DNA from: Mucilaginibacter sp.
GTDB taxonomy: Bacteria; Bacteroidota; Bacteroidia; Sphingobacteriales; Sphingobacteriaceae
Reading direction: 5' to 3'
Length of the DNA stretch: 64,000 bases
Assembly: GCA_031292485.1 (NCBI GenBank)
Contig: JARLHA010000069.1
Location: 1-64,000 of the forward strand
Each line of letters starts with the position of its first letter. Positions within the stretch are counted from its first letter, which is position 1. The notes under the pieces were generated by a model, which had not been told where the DNA came from, searched no databases, and saw nothing but the letters and a program-made list of their open reading frames with translations. The position numbers and the translations under genes are program-made. Positions 43,416-52,960 of the stretch are shown piece by piece.

Positions 43416-46400
43416 GTGAGTACGCATAAATACCTGTTATCGGTCATCCTTTTTTTTATTGCCGGAGCTTGCTATTCCCAAAATCAAAACCTCAGGTTTG
43501 AACATATTGGTACTGCGGAAGGATTATCGCAAGTAAATGTGAATTGCATTATACAGGATAGCCGCGGCTTTATGTGGATAGGGAGCCGGAATGGGTTAAA
43601 CCGTTATGATGGTTATAAATTCATCATCTACCGTTATGATTCAATGAATGATAATTCCTTAAGCAATAACCTGGTTACTGATATAGTTGAAGCCACAGAT
43701 GGCAATATATGGATTGCCACGCAGAGCGGGTTGAATATGTATGAAAGGAATACCGGCAGGTTTATCAGGTTCATGCATGATGATCGCAACCCAAACAGTA
43801 TTTCAAGCAATATCATCAACAGGTTAGCATTTGATTATCAGGGTAATTTATGGATAGCCACGCAAACAGGCGGATTGGATCGTTTTGATATCAAAAAAAA
43901 GGTATTTCAACACCACATGTATTCCAGGGAGGATTCGGAAAGCATTAGTGATAATAATGTACGTACCGTGTTTGAAGATTCGCAGCGCAATTTGTGGATC
44001 GGAACCGCCACTGGTGGACTTGGTCTTTATAATCAAAAAGATAAAAGATTTGTAAAATTTCAATATAAAAACCCTGTTACTAAAGCTATTTCAGGGAGCA
44101 ATGTGACTTGCATGATTGAGAATTTGAAAGGCCAGCTATGGGTGGGAACACAGGATGACGGGCTTTACTTATTTGATGAAGACAAGGGTGCTTTCAAACG
44201 TTTTAAGCATGATGATAAATCGGCAAGCAGCCTTTCCAGCAATACTATTTACAGCCTGAATAAAGACGAAGAAGGGAATTTGTGGGTTGGAACAGAAAAC
44301 GGCGGTCTTTCTATTTTGAATAAAAAAACCAATACATTCCGTAACTACCTGCATGACGAAATAGATAATAACAGTATTAATGGCAACTCCATCTATTCGA
44401 TATGTAAAGACAGATCGGGCAATATGTGGCTGGGGGCTTTTAGCGGAGGTATTAATCTTTTTAAAAAATCCTCGGCGAGTTTTTCTCTTTACCGGCATAA
44501 TTCTTCGCCGGGTAGTTTGTCAAATAATTTTGTGCTTGCTTTTTTAGAAGACAACGAAAAGAATATTTGGGTTGGCACAGACGGTGGCGGGCTAAATAAG
44601 TTTAACCCGCAAACCGGAATTTTTACCGATTATAAGCACTCGTCAACAAATAAAAGCATCTCGGGTAACTATGTGCTGACGTTAGACCAGGATGCTGATG
44701 GCGACCTATGGATGGGCACCTGGGGCAATGGAATAACGGTATTCAACCCGTCAAAAAATACATATCAATATTTTAGCAGGGACCCGGCGAATCCCAAAAG
44801 TTTAACCGGGAACAACGTTTATTATTTAATGCATACCCGCGATAATACGATGTGGATAAGTGCTTTTGGGGCAGGATTAAATAGCTACGATAAAAAAACC
44901 AAAACATTTAAACATTATACGCTAAATGTAAACGACCCCAAAAGTATCAGTAGTGATTATATCTATTCAATTTTTGAAGATAGAAAAGGAAATTTATGGA
45001 TCGGAACATCCGATGCCGGCCTTGATCTTTTAGACCGGAAAACGGGTACTTTTACACATTTTCAGCACAATGAAAAAAGAAACAGCATCAGCAACAATAG
45101 CGTAACTGACGTTTTTGAAGACAGTAACGGAAACTTATGGTTGTGCACCCTATCCGGACTGGATTTATTTGACCCGGTTACAAAACACTTTACAGTTTAC
45201 AACAAACAAAGTGGCTTGCCGAGCGACATTATATACGCTATTGAAGAAGATAATGACGGCAATTTATGGGTAAGCACCAATAGCGGTTTGTCAAGGTATA
45301 ACCGGTTAACCCGTACCTTTCAGAATTTTACAACCGAAGATGGCGTCCAGGGCGACGAGTTTAAGCCGCATTCGGCTTTAAAGGCCCACAACGGGACCTT
45401 GTACTTTGGCGGGGTAAATGGCTTTAACTCGTTTACTCCGGGCGGGATATTAAAACCCGCCGGATTTTCGCCTTTAATTATTACCGGGTTCCAGTTATTT
45501 AACAAACCTGTTGAAATAGCGAAAGATGACAACGATTCCTCACCCTTAAAAAAAGATATCTCGGATACCCGGTCACTCACCTTATCTTATAAACAATCCG
45601 TAGTTTCCTTTGAATATGCTGCGCTTGATTTTACCCCTGCCGCAAAAAAAAACTATGCTTATATACTGGAGCCCTTTGATAAAGACTGGAACTATGTAGG
45701 CAGCAGGAACACAGCATCGTATACCAATATTCCGCCGGGGGCCTATACTTTTAAAATAAAATATCAAAATAGTTCAGGCTTATGGTCGCCCGTTTCGCCC
45801 GGGTTGCAAATAATAATCGTTCCGCCGTTTTGGTTAACATGGTGGTTCATAGCATTGGTTGTGTTAGCCGTTATTGCAGGTATTTACGCCATATTTAAAA
45901 TTCGTATTGAGGCTATTAAAAATCAAAAACTGATACTTGAGAGATTGGTGGAAGAGCGGACTGAAAGCCTTGCAAAAATGACGATTGATGAGCGTGAGTC
46001 GCGCAAGATTGCCGAAAAAGCACGCGAAGAGGCCGAGAATGCTAATAAAGCAAAAAGTATCTTCCTGGCTATGATGAGTCATGAGATCCGTACACCTATG
46101 AATGGCGTTATAGGTATGGCTGCGTTATTGTCAAGCACCCCGCTTACCACGGAACAGCAGGAATACACAGAAACCATTAAAAGCAGCGGCGATGCGCTGT
46201 TGAGGGTAATTAACGATGTGCTTGACTTCTCAAAAATCGAGTCGGGCAGTATGGAACTCGAAGAGCTGGATTTTGATTTGAGGGACTGTGTAGAAGGCGT
46301 ATTGGATATTTTTGCGGAAAAAGCATCCAAAATAGACCTCGTGTACCAAATCGACCCCAATGTCCCTTCGCAAATTTGCGGAGACCCCATTAGGCTGCGG

Positions 46401-47582
46401 CAGGTGCTGATAAATCTGGTAAACAACGCCATGAAATTTACAAATAAAGGCGAGGTATTTATCAGCGTAAAAATTTCCGGTCAGGAAAACCAGGACCTGG
46501 TATTGCAATTTGACATTCGCGATACGGGGATCGGTATACCGCCGGATAAATTAAATAAGTTATTTAAGGCCTTTTCGCAGGTTGATTCGAGCACCACGCG
46601 CAAATACGGAGGTACGGGTTTGGGCTTGGCAATAAGCGAAAAATTAGTTAAGCTGATGGGCGGCAAAATAGGCGTTGTCAGCGAAGTAGGCGTGGGGACA
46701 ACGTTTTCGTTCACCATAAAATCAAAAGCCGGGCAAAATGTGCAGCGTAACTATGTTTATACGAACCTTGACCGGCTGAGAGGTAAAAATATTTTGGTTG
46801 TTGATGATAATGCCACCAACAGGGAAATCCTTGAGGTACAATTAATGCAATGGAAATTTAAGCCCATTATGGCTGAGTCAGGTGATGAGGCATTGAGGAT
46901 ACTTTCTTTAAATAAAACGATAGACCTGGTTGTTTCCGATATGAACATGCCAGTAATGGACGGTGTTCAGCTTGCGAGGAAGATACGGGAACGGCAGCCT
47001 GATTTGCCGATTATCCTGCTCAGCTCGTTGGGTAATGAACAAAGCAGGGACGAAGCCCACCTATTTAACAGTATATTGACCAAGCCCGCACGGCATCAGG
47101 TTTTGTACAAACATATTGTTGACCAACTAAAAGAAAACGGAAGTGTAATTAAGGAACCTGAACAGGTTAAATCCCAGTTTTCTGAAGATTTTGCCAAACA
47201 ATATCCGATGAATATTTTAATTGCCGAAGATAATGTTGTAAATCAAAAGCTTGCTTCGCGGATATTGATAAAAATGGGTTATGAACCGGATATTGCCGTA
47301 AATGGCCATGATGCACTCAATGCAATGGCAGCCAAAGTATACGATATGGTATTAATGGACGTGCAAATGCCCGAAATGGACGGGTTGGAGGCTACACGTT
47401 TTATACGCGAAAACATGGAGTATCAACCCGTAATTATCGCTATGACTGCAAATGCCATGCCCGAGGATAAAGAGCTCTGCATGAAATCAGGAATGGATGA
47501 CTATTTAAGTAAACCAATGAAAATTGCCGATATTATGGACATTTTAGAACGCTGGGGCAAGCATGTAAATAACAAAAAATAA
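43416..47582 (+). CDS. hybrid two-component sensor kinase with regulator propeller and two receivers
   Basis: 1388 residues, GTG start (43416-43418). Signal peptide (HKYLLSVILFFIAGACYS), a two-domain regulator propeller (residues about 30-700), Y_Y_Y domain (about 715-790), one membrane helix (about 800-825), coiled coil, HisKA with H889 (MMSHEIRTPMNGVIGM), HATPase_c (NLVNNAMKF, DTGIGIPP, GTGLGLAIS), then two receiver domains with D1175 (VVSDMNMPVMDG) and D1315 (VLMDVQMPEMDG). No AraC-type DNA-binding domain follows, so it is not a classical HTCS regulator; a phosphotransfer or separate regulator must carry the signal. It is a close paralogue of the broken gene upstream, and its position beside the glycoside locus suggests it senses a product of it. 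Confidence 0.93.
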   Translation: MSTHKYLLSVILFFIAGACYSQNQNLRFEHIGTAEGLSQVNVNCIIQDSRGFMWIGSRNGLNRYDGYKFIIYRYDSMNDNSLSNNLVTDIVEATDGNIWIATQSGLNMYERNTGRFIRFMHDDRNPNSISSNIINRLAFDYQGNLWIATQTGGLDRFDIKKKVFQHHMYSREDSESISDNNVRTVFEDSQRNLWIGTATGGLGLYNQKDKRFVKFQYKNPVTKAISGSNVTCMIENLKGQLWVGTQDDGLYLFDEDKGAFKRFKHDDKSASSLSSNTIYSLNKDEEGNLWVGTENGGLSILNKKTNTFRNYLHDEIDNNSINGNSIYSICKDRSGNMWLGAFSGGINLFKKSSASFSLYRHNSSPGSLSNNFVLAFLEDNEKNIWVGTDGGGLNKFNPQTGIFTDYKHSSTNKSISGNYVLTLDQDADGDLWMGTWGNGITVFNPSKNTYQYFSRDPANPKSLTGNNVYYLMHTRDNTMWISAFGAGLNSYDKKTKTFKHYTLNVNDPKSISSDYIYSIFEDRKGNLWIGTSDAGLDLLDRKTGTFTHFQHNEKRNSISNNSVTDVFEDSNGNLWLCTLSGLDLFDPVTKHFTVYNKQSGLPSDIIYAIEEDNDGNLWVSTNSGLSRYNRLTRTFQNFTTEDGVQGDEFKPHSALKAHNGTLYFGGVNGFNSFTPGGILKPAGFSPLIITGFQLFNKPVEIAKDDNDSSPLKKDISDTRSLTLSYKQSVVSFEYAALDFTPAAKKNYAYILEPFDKDWNYVGSRNTASYTNIPPGAYTFKIKYQNSSGLWSPVSPGLQIIIVPPFWLTWWFIALVVLAVIAGIYAIFKIRIEAIKNQKLILERLVEERTESLAKMTIDERESRKIAEKAREEAENANKAKSIFLAMMSHEIRTPMNGVIGMAALLSSTPLTTEQQEYTETIKSSGDALLRVINDVLDFSKIESGSMELEELDFDLRDCVEGVLDIFAEKASKIDLVYQIDPNVPSQICGDPIRLRQVLINLVNNAMKFTNKGEVFISVKISGQENQDLVLQFDIRDTGIGIPPDKLNKLFKAFSQVDSSTTRKYGGTGLGLAISEKLVKLMGGKIGVVSEVGVGTTFSFTIKSKAGQNVQRNYVYTNLDRLRGKNILVVDDNATNREILEVQLMQWKFKPIMAESGDEALRILSLNKTIDLVVSDMNMPVMDGVQLARKIRERQPDLPIILLSSLGNEQSRDEAHLFNSILTKPARHQVLYKHIVDQLKENGSVIKEPEQVKSQFSEDFAKQYPMNILIAEDNVVNQKLASRILIKMGYEPDIAVNGHDALNAMAAKVYDMVLMDVQMPEMDGLEATRFIRENMEYQPVIIAMTANAMPEDKELCMKSGMDDYLSKPMKIADIMDILERWGKHVNNKK

Positions 47583-47695
47583 TTTGAGTGGCTGATACTG
47601 CAACAATTATACTACAACCAGCTTAATCCCTTATAAACCGGTACTTATTATTATCAGAAAAAGTTAATTTCACCCTGTAATTTTAATTTTTAATA

Positions 47696-48484
47696 ATGAC
47701 CCGTTTCAACACAAACTCCAGGTTTTTAATCCCGTTTTTTGCAATGTTTTTTTGTTTTAGTTTTAAGGCGAATGCGGCGCAAAAATATTATTACCAGATA
47801 AAAATATACCACCTGAAAACCCAGGCGCAGGAAGACCGGCTTGATAATTATCTTCAGAGTGCCTACTTGCCTGCCCTACATCGCCTGGGCATAAAGAATG
47901 TCGGCGTATTTAAGCCGGTTGCCGGCGACACCTCGGGTAAAAGGGTGTATGTTTTGATCCCGTTTCGCAGCTGGAAACAATTAGAGGGGCTTATGGATAA
48001 ATTATCGGCCGACTCACAATACTTTATTGATGGGAAAGATTACATCAATGCGCCATACAATGACGAGCCTTATACCCGGTTGGAAACAATAGTTTTAAGG
48101 GCCTTCCCTAAGATGGTTAAGCCTGCGGTGCCACATCTTTCTGCTGATAAAGTTGATCGCGTTTACGAACTGCGCAGCTATGAAAGCCCTACCGAAGCAT
48201 TTAATTTAAACAAAGTAAAAATGTTTAATGATGGAAATGAAGTGGCGCTTTTTAAAAGATTAGGTTTCAACGCCGTTTTTTATGCAGAAGTATTGTCAGG
48301 CAGCCACATGCCGAACCTGATGTACATGACCACCTTTAACAGCAAAGCCGACAGGGATAAACATTGGGATACTTTTTCAAATGATCCTGAATGGAAAACA
48401 TTGGTGGCATTGCCGCAATACCAGCATAATGTATCAAAAGCAGATATTATCTTCCTTCATCCCACTGCCTATTCTGACTTTTAA
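47696..48484 (+). CDS. secreted NIPSNAP-family protein
   Basis: 262 residues. Signal peptide ending FKANA, then two ferredoxin-like alpha/beta repeats of the NIPSNAP type (YYYQIKIYHLKTQAQEDRL and DRVYELRSYESPTEAFNLNKVKMF with the closing FNSKADRDKHWDTFSNDPEWKTL). The molecular role of bacterial NIPSNAP proteins is not established. The stop and the next start overlap as TAATG (48482-48486), so translation of the two genes is probably coupled. Confidence 0.87.
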   Translation: MTRFNTNSRFLIPFFAMFFCFSFKANAAQKYYYQIKIYHLKTQAQEDRLDNYLQSAYLPALHRLGIKNVGVFKPVAGDTSGKRVYVLIPFRSWKQLEGLMDKLSADSQYFIDGKDYINAPYNDEPYTRLETIVLRAFPKMVKPAVPHLSADKVDRVYELRSYESPTEAFNLNKVKMFNDGNEVALFKRLGFNAVFYAEVLSGSHMPNLMYMTTFNSKADRDKHWDTFSNDPEWKTLVALPQYQHNVSKADIIFLHPTAYSDF

Positions 48485-49920
48485 TGGTTTTGGAGAAACG
48501 CGATTTTGATGCCATAGTGGTAGGCTCCGGCCCGAACGGGCTTGCAGCCGCCATACTGATGCAGCAAAAGGGCCTTTCTGTATTGTTGATTGAGGGAAAA
48601 GAAACCATCGGTGGCGGGCTTCGCACTGCCGAACTCACCCTGCCCGGATTTTTACATGATATTTGCTCGGCGATCCACCCGCTTGCGGTGGCATCGCCTT
48701 TTTTTGAAACCTTACCGCTTGGCAAATACGGACTGGAATACATATTTCCACCAACAGCAGCTGCCCATCCGTTTGATAACGGGGCTGCCGCTATCATTAA
48801 AACTGCTATCGAACAAACAGCGGGTTTGTTAGACGCTGATGAACAAGCCTATAAAAAGTTGATGCAGCCAGTAGTTAGTGAATGGCCGTTGATAGCCCCC
48901 GATGTTTTGGGCCCCTTACATTACCCCAAACATCCGCTGGCGATGGCCCGTTTTGGCTTTACAGCTTTAACTTCAGCCGCACACTTGGTAAAGCGTTTTA
49001 AAACGGTAGAAGCGAGAGGATTGATAGCCGGGATGGCTGCACATTCCATACTACCGTTAACTAATGCAGCTACTTCCGCTATCGCGCTGGTTTTAATGGC
49101 CCAGGCGCATTTAAAGGGCTGGCCAATACCTAAAGGTGGTTCAATAAGCATAGCAAACGCACTGGCATCGTATTTTCTTTCGTTGGGCGGCAAAATTGAA
49201 ACGAATTTTTACGTCAGCTCGATGGAGCAACTGCCATCAGCTCATGTTGTTTTGTTTGATGTTACGCCGAAACAATTGTTGCAAATTGCAGGTCATAGGT
49301 TCTCATCCATTTACAAATGGCAGTTGGAGCGGTATAGGTACGGCATGGGGGTTTTTAAGATCGATTGGGCGCTTGATGCGCCGATTCCCTTTACTGCTCC
49401 CGAATGCCGCGAAGCGGGAACCATCCATCTTGGCAATACTTTTGAAGAAATTGCAACAACCGAACAACAATGCTGGGAGGGTAAAACAGTCGAAAAACCT
49501 TTCGTGTTGCTCACCCAGCCCTCCATATTTGACCCAACCCGTGCACCAAAAGGAAAGCATACCGCCTGGGCCTATTGCCATGTGCCCAATGGTTCAAAAA
49601 CGAACATGACCGACGCGATTGAAAAACAGGTGGAGCGTTTTGCACCTGGCTTCCGGGAAATTATACTGGCACGGTATACCTTTAACGCCGCCCAAATGGA
49701 AGAGTATAACCCCAACTACATCGGAGGCGATATAAATGGCGGGGTAATTGATATAGGACAGTTATTTACCCGCCCTGCCCTGCGCTGGTCGCCCTATAAA
49801 ACATCCGCCAGAGGTATTTATATTTGTTCCTCATCCACCCCTCCCGGCGGTGGTGTACACGGCATGTGCGGTTACCACGCTGCGAAACGGGCGCTAAGCG
49901 ACATCTTTGATATCGTCTGA
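48484..49920 (+). CDS. FAD-dependent oxidoreductase, phytoene-desaturase / PYROXD2-like
   Basis: 478 residues. FAD-binding Rossmann motif AIVVGSGPNGLAAAILMQQKG with the acidic residue of VLLIEG, then GGGLRTAELTLPGF, and a C-terminal FAD segment GIYICSSSTPPGGGVHGMCGYHAAKRAL. This is the phytoene-dehydrogenase-related group that includes PYROXD2; substrates of the bacterial members are mostly unknown. No carotenoid gene is nearby, so carotenoid desaturation is unlikely. It is coupled to the NIPSNAP gene. Its TGA stop falls at the start of an inverted-repeat element. Confidence 0.87.
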   Translation: MVLEKRDFDAIVVGSGPNGLAAAILMQQKGLSVLLIEGKETIGGGLRTAELTLPGFLHDICSAIHPLAVASPFFETLPLGKYGLEYIFPPTAAAHPFDNGAAAIIKTAIEQTAGLLDADEQAYKKLMQPVVSEWPLIAPDVLGPLHYPKHPLAMARFGFTALTSAAHLVKRFKTVEARGLIAGMAAHSILPLTNAATSAIALVLMAQAHLKGWPIPKGGSISIANALASYFLSLGGKIETNFYVSSMEQLPSAHVVLFDVTPKQLLQIAGHRFSSIYKWQLERYRYGMGVFKIDWALDAPIPFTAPECREAGTIHLGNTFEEIATTEQQCWEGKTVEKPFVLLTQPSIFDPTRAPKGKHTAWAYCHVPNGSKTNMTDAIEKQVERFAPGFREIILARYTFNAAQMEEYNPNYIGGDINGGVIDIGQLFTRPALRWSPYKTSARGIYICSSSTPPGGGVHGMCGYHAAKRALSDIFDIV

Positions 49921-50037
49921 ATCAGAATTTGCAGAATTTAAGAATTTGTTGAATTTAAATTTGTTGAAACATCGGATTAACAAAATCAAAAATGCATTCT
50001 GTTCATTCTGAAATTCTGTAAATTCTGATTCTGACAT
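49918..50037. repeat. inverted-repeat element at a stop codon
   Basis: Left arm GAATCAGAATTTGCAGAATTT (21 positions, starting 49919) faces its complement (one mismatch) ending at 50032. The TGA stop of the oxidoreductase (49918-49920) is the first part of the left end. Same size class as the GTCTGAACC family, with related TCTGAATCAG ends. Confidence 0.8.
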
Positions 50038-50070
50038 TTGTTCGTTTACGATTTTTTTGTCCGATATCGA

Positions 50071-50087
50071 TCATTTTTTAAAAATGA
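50071..50087. promoter_or_regulatory. possible enhancer-type palindrome
   Basis: TCATTTTTTAAAAATGA is an almost perfect palindrome about 40 bases upstream of the sigma-54 promoter. It could be a binding site for the NtrC-type regulator, but A/T-rich palindromes occur by chance, and such sites usually lie further upstream. Confidence 0.25.
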
Positions 50088-50123
50088 AAAAATGTTAAAT
50101 TGCTGATTTTTAATACTTTAATT

Positions 50124-50140
50124 TTGGTACGCCTATTGCA
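50124..50140 (+). promoter_or_regulatory. sigma-54 (RpoN) promoter of the export operon
   Basis: TTGGTACGCCTATTGCA matches the RpoN consensus TTGGCACG-N4-TTGCA with one change. The invariant GG (50126-50127) and GC (50138-50139) are separated by exactly 10 bases. Transcription would start near 50150, about 15 bases before the HlyD-like start codon. The NtrC-type activator encoded at 56441, in the same gene run, is the natural partner. Confidence 0.85.
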
Positions 50141-50164
50141 TATAACTATGCTATACAAGGTACT

Positions 50165-51409
50165 ATGGATAAGGAAATAACACAGGAAGTTACAATTCAG
50201 AACAGAAAAAAGGGGGTCACAATTGCTCTCATCAGCGTCGCGATATTGGTTGCTGCGATTTGGCTGGTAAGGGTGATCTTTAAATCATCGGTAAAGAAGT
50301 CAGACATCACCACGGCCATCGTAAAGGTAGGCAATATCGATAATACCATCAACGCCACCGGCGAGGTATTGCCCGAGTTCGAGGAGATTTTAACCAGCCC
50401 GATAAACGCCTCCATCAAAAATGTAATTATGGATGCAGGCAATAAGGTTAAGGCTGGTCAGTCTATACTTACTCTCGACAAATCAGCCGCTCAAAACGAT
50501 TACGACAAACAAAAATTCCAGCTGGAATCCAAACAAAACGAAATTGAAAAATTAAAGCTCGATCTGAACAAAAGCTTTTTCGACATCAAATCAAACAACG
50601 ATATCAAGCAATTACATATCAGCGACCTCACCGATGCCGTGGAAAATGCAAAGCGCCTTTTTAGCGCCGGCGGCGGCACCCGCGAAGGTATTGAACAGGC
50701 GGAACTGAACTTAAAAGTAGCCCAACTGGAAAAGAAGCAGATTGAGAACGAGATCAAAAACAAGCAGCAGACCATGCAGATCGAGATCAAGGAAGCTCAA
50801 CTTGCTGCGGACGTTTTGAGGAGTGATCTTAAAGCTCTTCAGCATAAACTTGACCTGGCAAATATTGTGGCTACCCGCGCCGGTGTGGTTACTTATGTAA
50901 ACAAAAATATCGGTCAGAACATTAAAGAGGGCGAATCATTGGCGAGGATAGCGGATTTGAGCAGCTTTAAAGTGCAGGGGAGCATTTCGGATAACGCGAT
51001 AAACGATGTACATAATGGGATCCCGGTAATTGTGCTGATCAATGATACGCAACTAAAGGGGCATGTGGCAAACGTGTCACCATCCATCCAAAACAGCATC
51101 ATCACGTTCGATATCCAGCTTGATGAGCGCAATAACGGTGTGCTTCGCCCGAATATGAAAGTGGATGTTTATCTGGTTACAGCCACCCATAGCCATGTAA
51201 TGATGGTGTCAAACGGTGCCGCATTTAAAGGATCAAACCTACAGGACATTTTTGTGCTCAATAACGGCATCGCCCAAAAACGAACGGTACATATCGGCCT
51301 CACCAATTTCGATAATGTCGAAATAAAGGACGGTGTAAAACCCGGCGACATAGTGATCACGTCAGACATGAGCGAGTTTAAGAATTCAAAGGAGGTGGTA
51401 GTAGAGTAG
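50165..51409 (+). CDS. HlyD/RND-type periplasmic adaptor (membrane fusion protein)
   Basis: 414 residues. One N-terminal membrane helix (about 17-38; GVTIALISVAILVAAIWLVRVIF), a lipoyl/barrel-sandwich half (GNIDNTINATGEVLPEFEE), a long coiled-coil hairpin (about 115-230; rich in K/E/Q), the second lipoyl half (IVATRAGVVTYVNKNIGQNIKEGESLARIAD), and beta-barrel and membrane-proximal domains. It bridges an inner-membrane ABC transporter and a TolC-like channel. It is the first gene of the export operon, directly behind a sigma-54 promoter. Confidence 0.92.
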   Translation: MDKEITQEVTIQNRKKGVTIALISVAILVAAIWLVRVIFKSSVKKSDITTAIVKVGNIDNTINATGEVLPEFEEILTSPINASIKNVIMDAGNKVKAGQSILTLDKSAAQNDYDKQKFQLESKQNEIEKLKLDLNKSFFDIKSNNDIKQLHISDLTDAVENAKRLFSAGGGTREGIEQAELNLKVAQLEKKQIENEIKNKQQTMQIEIKEAQLAADVLRSDLKALQHKLDLANIVATRAGVVTYVNKNIGQNIKEGESLARIADLSSFKVQGSISDNAINDVHNGIPVIVLINDTQLKGHVANVSPSIQNSIITFDIQLDERNNGVLRPNMKVDVYLVTATHSHVMMVSNGAAFKGSNLQDIFVLNNGIAQKRTVHIGLTNFDNVEIKDGVKPGDIVITSDMSEFKNSKEVVVE

Positions 51410-51493
51410 AGATTAGTTAATTGGAGATTAGAGATTAGGAGGGAACAATCGGTGAAATCTATTTTAACAATCGGTGTAATAAAAAAAAATAAA

Positions 51494-52948
51494 ATGAAAT
51501 ATCTATCCATCATATTATTACTTACTATCAGCTCAAAAGCTTTTTGCAGCGGCAGCGATACGCTGAGGCTCAGCCTGACAGACGTGGTTGAAATGGCGAA
51601 GGGTAATTCTATCGCTGCAAAGCAGGCTGCCACTACCAAAGAGACAAAATACTGGCAGTGGCGCACCTATAAATCAAATTACCAGCCCCAGTTGTCATTA
51701 AGCGGTAATTTGCCCGGTTACAGCAAAACGAGTACGCCTGTTATTCAGCCGGATGGATCGATACTCTTTCAATCTATTCACTATGATAATTCGGCAGTAA
51801 CGTTAAATTTTAGCCAGAGCATCACCGCTACCGGCGCCACCATTTACGGGATGACCCAGATGCAGCGTTTCGATGATTTCGACCGGAATAGTATTTTATA
51901 TAACGGCGTGCCTTATGCTATCGGGTTTAGCCAGCCCCTGGGCCAGTATAACAGCCTTAAATGGGACAAAAAGATCCAGCCTTTATTGTACAACGAAAGC
52001 AAACAGGCATTCATAGAAGCGCAGGAGCAGATCTCTATTACCGTAACCGGCTATTTCTTCGACCTGTTGCTGGCCCAGGTAAACCTGCAAACCGCCGAAA
52101 ATAATTTAACGAATACCCAAAAGATCTTAAAAATTGCCAACCTGAAATTCCAATTGGGAAAAGTGTCGAAAAACGAGATCCTTCAGCTGCAATTGGAACA
52201 ATTGAACGCCAAAAAAGCGGCAGGCACAGCGAGGCGTGATGTTGAAATAGCTACCCTTAACCTGCGCAGTTATATTGGCCAGGAGGGAAACGATAAAATT
52301 GTACTCGTCGCCCCGCAATCCATCAGCCAGATGACGGTAACAAGCGACCGGGTTTTGGCCGAAGCTTTTGCAAACCGCTCGGATGCTATAGCATTTATAA
52401 GGCGAATTGCCGAAGCAAAACGGGATGTCGCGATAGCGCATGGGCAAACCGGTTTAACGGCTTCGTTAACCGCGAACCTGGGTACAACTAATTCAGCCAC
52501 CAGTATTCCGGGCGTGTTTAGGTCACCGCAAACGCAGCAATTGCTTGAGTTGACATTTTCTATCCCGGTATTGGATTGGGGACGGTCAAAAGCCAAAATA
52601 AAAACCGCCGAAGCTAACCAGCAGCTTACTGAATACTCGGTGGAGCAGGATAAACAGACCTTTAAACAGCAAATAGTTACACAGGTATCCTTATTTAATG
52701 TGATGCGGGAACAACTGGCCTTAACTGCCGAAGCAGACAGCATTGCCTCAGAAAAATATAAAATAGCGCGCGACAGGTATGTTTTAGGCGACCTGAGTAT
52801 AACCGACCTGAGCATAGCATTCTCAGAAAACGACCAGGCCCAACGGGATTATGTACAATCCCTTAGAGATTTCTGGAGCGCGTATTATCAACTAAGATAC
52901 CTGTCTCTGTTCGACTTTGAAAAAAATGAAAAAATAACTTATAAATAA
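51494..52948 (+). CDS. TolC-family outer-membrane channel
   Basis: 484 residues from the ATG at 51494 (MKYLSIILLLTISSKAFC signal peptide); the frame is open from 51452, but that start would put 14 residues before the signal. Two TolC helical-hairpin repeats are visible (LSLTDVVEMAKGNSIAAKQAA and LAEAFANRSDAIAFIRRIAEAKRDVAIAHG), with beta strands typical of the trimeric channel. With the adaptor and the ABC genes it forms a tripartite exporter. A large palindrome separates it from the ATPase gene. Confidence 0.9.
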   Translation: MKYLSIILLLTISSKAFCSGSDTLRLSLTDVVEMAKGNSIAAKQAATTKETKYWQWRTYKSNYQPQLSLSGNLPGYSKTSTPVIQPDGSILFQSIHYDNSAVTLNFSQSITATGATIYGMTQMQRFDDFDRNSILYNGVPYAIGFSQPLGQYNSLKWDKKIQPLLYNESKQAFIEAQEQISITVTGYFFDLLLAQVNLQTAENNLTNTQKILKIANLKFQLGKVSKNEILQLQLEQLNAKKAAGTARRDVEIATLNLRSYIGQEGNDKIVLVAPQSISQMTVTSDRVLAEAFANRSDAIAFIRRIAEAKRDVAIAHGQTGLTASLTANLGTTNSATSIPGVFRSPQTQQLLELTFSIPVLDWGRSKAKIKTAEANQQLTEYSVEQDKQTFKQQIVTQVSLFNVMREQLALTAEADSIASEKYKIARDRYVLGDLSITDLSIAFSENDQAQRDYVQSLRDFWSAYYQLRYLSLFDFEKNEKITYK

Positions 52949-52960
52949 AAAAATCCCAAA

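Noticed and set aside
43416..47582. Hybrid kinase as a classical HTCS with AraC output
   Set aside because: The protein ends in a second receiver domain; no helix-turn-helix follows in frame before the stop.
48484..49920. Carotenoid biosynthesis gene
   Set aside because: Although it resembles phytoene desaturase in fold, no crtB, crtZ or other carotenoid gene is nearby and the sequence is closer to the PYROXD2 type.
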